Assembly (NCBI GenBank): GCA_016933335.1
Contig: JAFGBD010000047.1
Coordinates: 1-64,000, forward strand
Length of the DNA stretch: 64,000 bases
Source: Bacteroidales bacterium
GTDB lineage: Bacteria > Bacteroidota > Bacteroidia > Bacteroidales > UBA10428
Reading direction: 5' to 3'
Numbering within the stretch: position 1 is the stretch's first letter; each line of letters opens with the position of its first letter. Under the pieces are notes generated by a model. It made no database searches. It was given only the letters and a program-made list of their open reading frames with translations, and was not told the DNA's origin. Positions 60,221 through 64,000 of the stretch are shown here, in pieces. Both the position numbers and the translations under genes were made by a program.

Positions 60221-61774
60221 ATGAAAAACAGGTGGATTTGGATATTATTGGTTTTTATGGGACTGGTCATGTCAGGTCTCATTTTTTTTCAGGTATACTG
60301 GATCAGAAGCTCAGTGAGGGTAAATGAAGAACAATTCGACCAGCTCGTAAATAAAACACTTACGGATATAGCAATAAAAATACAAAAGCAGGAGGCAGTT
60401 TTTCAGGTTATAAACCAGATCAATCCTGCTTTTTTTGACACCAATCTGTACAGGCAGGTTAGCAGTTATTACATTGATTCAATTGTACCGGATAACAATA
60501 TATGGATCAAACTGCAGCACGATATCAAAGTTACAGACGACCAGACAGGTCAGGTTCCCGTAACCACTGAACAGCACCCTGAAAGCAGTATTCAACTGCA
60601 ACATTCCTCGCAGGAAAAGATATCAGAGCATTATTCAACTGAACCTTCGGGAATAGGCCAGTTGTTTTTGCAAAGAGAGATTCTGATCAACAGTATTATT
60701 GAAAACATGTTCCGGCTAAGTCCCAGAATTGAAGACCGGATCAATAAACAGGAGTTACAGCAACTTCTGGAAAACATGTTCAGGGAAAGAGGAATTCCTC
60801 TTGATTTTGAGTATTCGGTCACCAAATGGAACACAATGACCGCTTTTAAATCTGTTAACTATAAGAATGACGACGATACAGAATATTATAAAGTAAGATT
60901 ATTTCCTGATGATATTTATTCGGAGTCTAATTACCTTGTCGTTTATTTTCCCGAAAAAAGTCGTTTCATTTTCAAATCGCTGGGATTCATGGCTATATCC
61001 TCTATTTCACTTACACTTATCCTGATCCTGAGTTTTGCAATTGCTATCTATATTATTTTCAAACAGAAAAGACTGTCAGAAATAAGAAATGATTTTGTCA
61101 GCAATATGACCCATGAGCTTAAAACGCCGATATCCACAATATCCTTGGCATCACAAATGTTAGGGGATCAGAGTATCCCGGATAAATTAAAAAACATTGA
61201 TTACCTGTCAGGTGTTATTTCCGAAGAAAGTAAAAAGCTTGGATACCATGTTGAAAAGGTACTGCAGCTTGCCATTTTCGAAAGAGGCAAGCTTGAGCTG
61301 AAATTCAAGGTATGTGATCTGCATGAAATTATTATGAATGTAATACATACATTTGATATTCAGATAAAGCACAGGGGCGGAAACATTATTCGGGAACTTA
61401 ACGCGGAAAATTATTCAGTCAGTATAGACCAGGTTCATATAACCAATGTTTTTTCAAATCTGATTGACAATGCCATCAAATTTTGCGAAAGGAATCCGGA
61501 AATCAAAATAGCGTCCTTTAATGAAAACGGATATCTTGGTGTTTCGATTGCTGATAATGGTATTGGTATGAATAAACAGGATATCAAAAAGATCTTTGAG
61601 AAATTCTACCGGATTCCTACCGGGAATATACACACTGTAAAAGGTTTTGGTCTCGGATTGAGTTATGTAAAAAAAATTGTGGAAGAACACCAGGGCCACA
61701 TTAAAGTTGAAAGCAAACCATTTGAAGGAACAGTTTTTAAAGTTTATTTACCTTCAGATAAAATACATCATTAA
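60221..61774 (+). CDS. Membrane sensor histidine kinase
   Basis: 517 aa; two TM segments, 'FVSNMTHELKTPISTISLASQML', 'FGLGLSYVKKIVEEHQGHI'. Confidence 0.95.
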   Translation: MKNRWIWILLVFMGLVMSGLIFFQVYWIRSSVRVNEEQFDQLVNKTLTDIAIKIQKQEAVFQVINQINPAFFDTNLYRQVSSYYIDSIVPDNNIWIKLQHDIKVTDDQTGQVPVTTEQHPESSIQLQHSSQEKISEHYSTEPSGIGQLFLQREILINSIIENMFRLSPRIEDRINKQELQQLLENMFRERGIPLDFEYSVTKWNTMTAFKSVNYKNDDDTEYYKVRLFPDDIYSESNYLVVYFPEKSRFIFKSLGFMAISSISLTLILILSFAIAIYIIFKQKRLSEIRNDFVSNMTHELKTPISTISLASQMLGDQSIPDKLKNIDYLSGVISEESKKLGYHVEKVLQLAIFERGKLELKFKVCDLHEIIMNVIHTFDIQIKHRGGNIIRELNAENYSVSIDQVHITNVFSNLIDNAIKFCERNPEIKIASFNENGYLGVSIADNGIGMNKQDIKKIFEKFYRIPTGNIHTVKGFGLGLSYVKKIVEEHQGHIKVESKPFEGTVFKVYLPSDKIHH

Positions 61775-61775
61775 A

Positions 61776-62462
61776 ATGGTCAAAATTAAAATCCTCCTTG
61801 CTGAAGATGATGAAAACCTGGGTTCTTTGCTCAGGGAATATCTTAACGCGAAATCATACGAATGTGATTGGTTCTCAAATGGTGAAAAAGCATATAAGAG
61901 CTTTATTAAAAATCATTACGACCTTTGTATACTGGATATCATGATGCCTGTCAAGGATGGCTACACACTTGCAAAGGAAATAAGAATGACCAATGCTGAA
62001 ATACCCATCATCTTTCTGACAGCAAAATCAACGAAAGAAGATGTGATTGAAGGCTTTAAGGCAGGCGGAGACGATTACATTACCAAACCATTCAGCATGG
62101 AAGAATTGATATTCAGGATTGAGGCAATTATTCGCCGTTCAAAGAAAGAGCTGATTTCTCCACAATCAGAATACAAGATTGGCAGATACATGTTTAATTC
62201 GGATAAGCAAACACTTCAATTTGACAATTCTGTTCAGAATTTAACCACCAAGGAATCTGAACTTTTAAAGCTCTTATGCAATAATAAAAACATGGTGCTT
62301 GAACGAAATTTTGCGCTGAAAACCATCTGGATTGATGACAATTATTTCAATGCCCGCAGCATGGATGTATACATTGCCAAGCTTCGGAAATACCTGAAAA
62401 ATGATCCTTCGGTTCAGATTTTAAATATACACGGCAAAGGATTTAAATTAATTGATAAGTAA
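61776..62462 (+). CDS. OmpR/PhoB-family response regulator
   Basis: 'KILLAEDDENLGSLL', 'LCILDIMMPVKDGYTLAKEI', winged-helix C-terminus. The listed ORF start at 61677 lies inside the kinase gene; ATG 61776 preferred. Confidence 0.95.
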   Translation: MVKIKILLAEDDENLGSLLREYLNAKSYECDWFSNGEKAYKSFIKNHYDLCILDIMMPVKDGYTLAKEIRMTNAEIPIIFLTAKSTKEDVIEGFKAGGDDYITKPFSMEELIFRIEAIIRRSKKELISPQSEYKIGRYMFNSDKQTLQFDNSVQNLTTKESELLKLLCNNKNMVLERNFALKTIWIDDNYFNARSMDVYIAKLRKYLKNDPSVQILNIHGKGFKLIDK

Positions 62463-62570
62463 AATGTGTATAACTTACCGCGGGTTGTTAAAAACTCCTT
62501 TATGATCAGCACAGTTACCGGATATTTTACGGTTATTTTCACAAACTGAACCAGCAGCGCAGAAGATTGT

Positions 62571-62891
62571 ATGATCTCATCAGAAACTCCCAGCAATAGA
62601 ACCGTTCTTGCTGTCAATCATTTAAATAAGCTTAATTTTCAGAATATTAACGAGATAACTGATATCCTGGAAGAAAAAATCAAAGATACGGATAAAGACT
62701 TGTACCTGAACTTAAACGGGATAAAGTTCATTGATTCCTGTGCGTTTGAAAAATTAGTTGCTATCCACAATATGGCAAGCTCGGCAAACAGAATATTCAG
62801 ATTATTTAACATCTCAGAAGAGCTCAGGGATATATTCTTATTTACTGGATTCATTAAAAAACTGGATATTTCAGATTTCAGGGAAGTATAA
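62571..62891 (+). CDS. STAS domain protein (anti-sigma factor antagonist-like)
   Basis: 106 aa; 'DLYLNLNGIKFIDSCAFEKLVAIHNMASSANRIFRLFNISEELRDIFLFTGF'. Confidence 0.8.
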   Translation: MISSETPSNRTVLAVNHLNKLNFQNINEITDILEEKIKDTDKDLYLNLNGIKFIDSCAFEKLVAIHNMASSANRIFRLFNISEELRDIFLFTGFIKKLDISDFREV

Positions 62892-62924
62892 AATGAATAA
62901 CAGAATTGACTTAAGCTGATATGC

Positions 62925-63995
62925 CTACAGGTTAATTAAAAATTCTGCGGATCCCGGAATTCCATCCTTTGAGATTCCTTCTATCTTTATCATTACTCTT
63001 TTAACATTTTCCGGTATACTTTGCCTGATAGTGAAACAACCATTCCCGTCTGTTTTGAGATCGGGGATCCATCCCAGTGTGACAGGCCTGTATTCGTAAG
63101 TCGTACCGGAATAACTGAATCCGGGCTGATAAAATTTACGTGGTGTAGCAAATCCGAGCATTTGAAATTCCAGTCGCCCCTTTACCATAAATTCACCGCG
63201 TTTTGTATATACAGCAATGACTCCGTTTGCTCCTCTTGAACCGTAAATGGCCGTACTGGCCCCTTTGAGAATTTCAATGCGGTCGACATCATGTATGGGA
63301 ATGTTAAGGACTGACTGCACATTTTCCACGGGGATACCGTCAATCACATAAAGCGGTTCCGTTGACCCGTAAATGGTCTTGATACCGCGTATGATTACGT
63401 TGTTTCCCTGAACATCAACTCCCGGAACCCTCCCTTGTATAGCCTGAATCACATTGGTATATCCTTCGGGGATATCTTCACCCCGGATGATATCATCAGG
63501 TTCACCATAAATACCTGTAATTTGGTTTCTTTCTGCTTCTATGGCCTTCTTTTCCTCCTCTCTTTTTAATGTCTCGATATGCATCTTTCTCCGGTATGCT
63601 TTATTATCGCGTGTGGAGGAGGTTGTTAAAAACAGGTCGCCGTAATAATTGTGTATTTCTTCAGGTTCAGGTTCGGGCAATATAATGACAAGATTCTTTC
63701 TGCCGGAGGGCTTGTTGGCTTCAATTTTCACGTTAACGGTATCATAATAAACCAGGTTGTCAAACTTGTAACTGCCATTCTTATCTGATCTTGTATAAAA
63801 CAGATCGTTGTACTGATCAAGGATGGAGAGCCTGACATCACAGTTTGGCAAGGGTATATCAAAGAATTCCCTCGTGATTTTTCCCTCTATGGTAATGTTT
63901 TTTTCAATCTCATATTTTAATTCAGGTTGCTTACCGGAAAGAACAACACCCCAGTCAAATCTTCTCCAGCCCTGGGTCATCATGAGATTATCCAT
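62925..63995 (-). CDS. C-terminal part of a large protein with carboxypeptidase-regulatory-like and TonB plug domains (probably runs off the window end)
   Basis: 'VNVKIEANKPSGRKNLVII', plug-like 'VIQAIQGRVPGVDVQGNNVIIRGIKTIYGSTEPLYVIDGIPVE...IEILKGASTAIYGSRGANGVIAVYTKRG'; no barrel follows. The apparent ATG at 63995 may be internal. Confidence 0.75.
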   Translation of the reverse strand: MDNLMMTQGWRRFDWGVVLSGKQPELKYEIEKNITIEGKITREFFDIPLPNCDVRLSILDQYNDLFYTRSDKNGSYKFDNLVYYDTVNVKIEANKPSGRKNLVIILPEPEPEEIHNYYGDLFLTTSSTRDNKAYRRKMHIETLKREEEKKAIEAERNQITGIYGEPDDIIRGEDIPEGYTNVIQAIQGRVPGVDVQGNNVIIRGIKTIYGSTEPLYVIDGIPVENVQSVLNIPIHDVDRIEILKGASTAIYGSRGANGVIAVYTKRGEFMVKGRLEFQMLGFATPRKFYQPGFSYSGTTYEYRPVTLGWIPDLKTDGNGCFTIRQSIPENVKRVMIKIEGISKDGIPGSAEFLINL

Positions 63996-64000
63996 TGCCT

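Overview
Chromosomal window from a Bacteroidota (Bacteroidales-like) genome. (1) 1.1-19.2 kb: a tightly packed minus-strand gene string of three FAS1 (fasciclin) proteins and two SusC/SusD pairs, with a T9SS-sorted Ig-like protein distal to it. (2) 19.6-37.3 kb: ECF sigma / FecR anti-sigma / STN-SusC / SusD, a GH2 beta-galactosidase-like enzyme, a convergent SusC/SusD pair and a LamG T9SS protein. (3) 37.7-43.7 kb: FabH and transposase remnants, a MacB/FtsX-type permease, and a GH3 + PA14 glycosidase. (4) 44.3-49.6 kb: an accessory islet beside tRNA-Arg(CCG). It holds a three-gene HipB/HipS/HipT-like toxin-antitoxin operon, an MNT-HEPN pair and an AAA/DUF4143 ATPase, separated by copies of a tRNA-3'-end-derived repeat. 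Most copies carry an extra segment of about 67 nt in the T-loop. (5) 49.9-64 kb: housekeeping and signalling genes (leuS, M23 peptidase, purN, acpP, fabF, rnc, two histidine kinases, response regulator, STAS protein, TonB-plug protein cut by the window edge). The strongest leads are three 18-bp TTAC-N10-GTAA sites upstream of the hip operon at exactly 61-bp spacing, and the T-loop-interrupted tRNA-derived repeats whose hairpin changes sequence but keeps pairing. All calls were made by reading sequence and translations by eye; no database searches were run.
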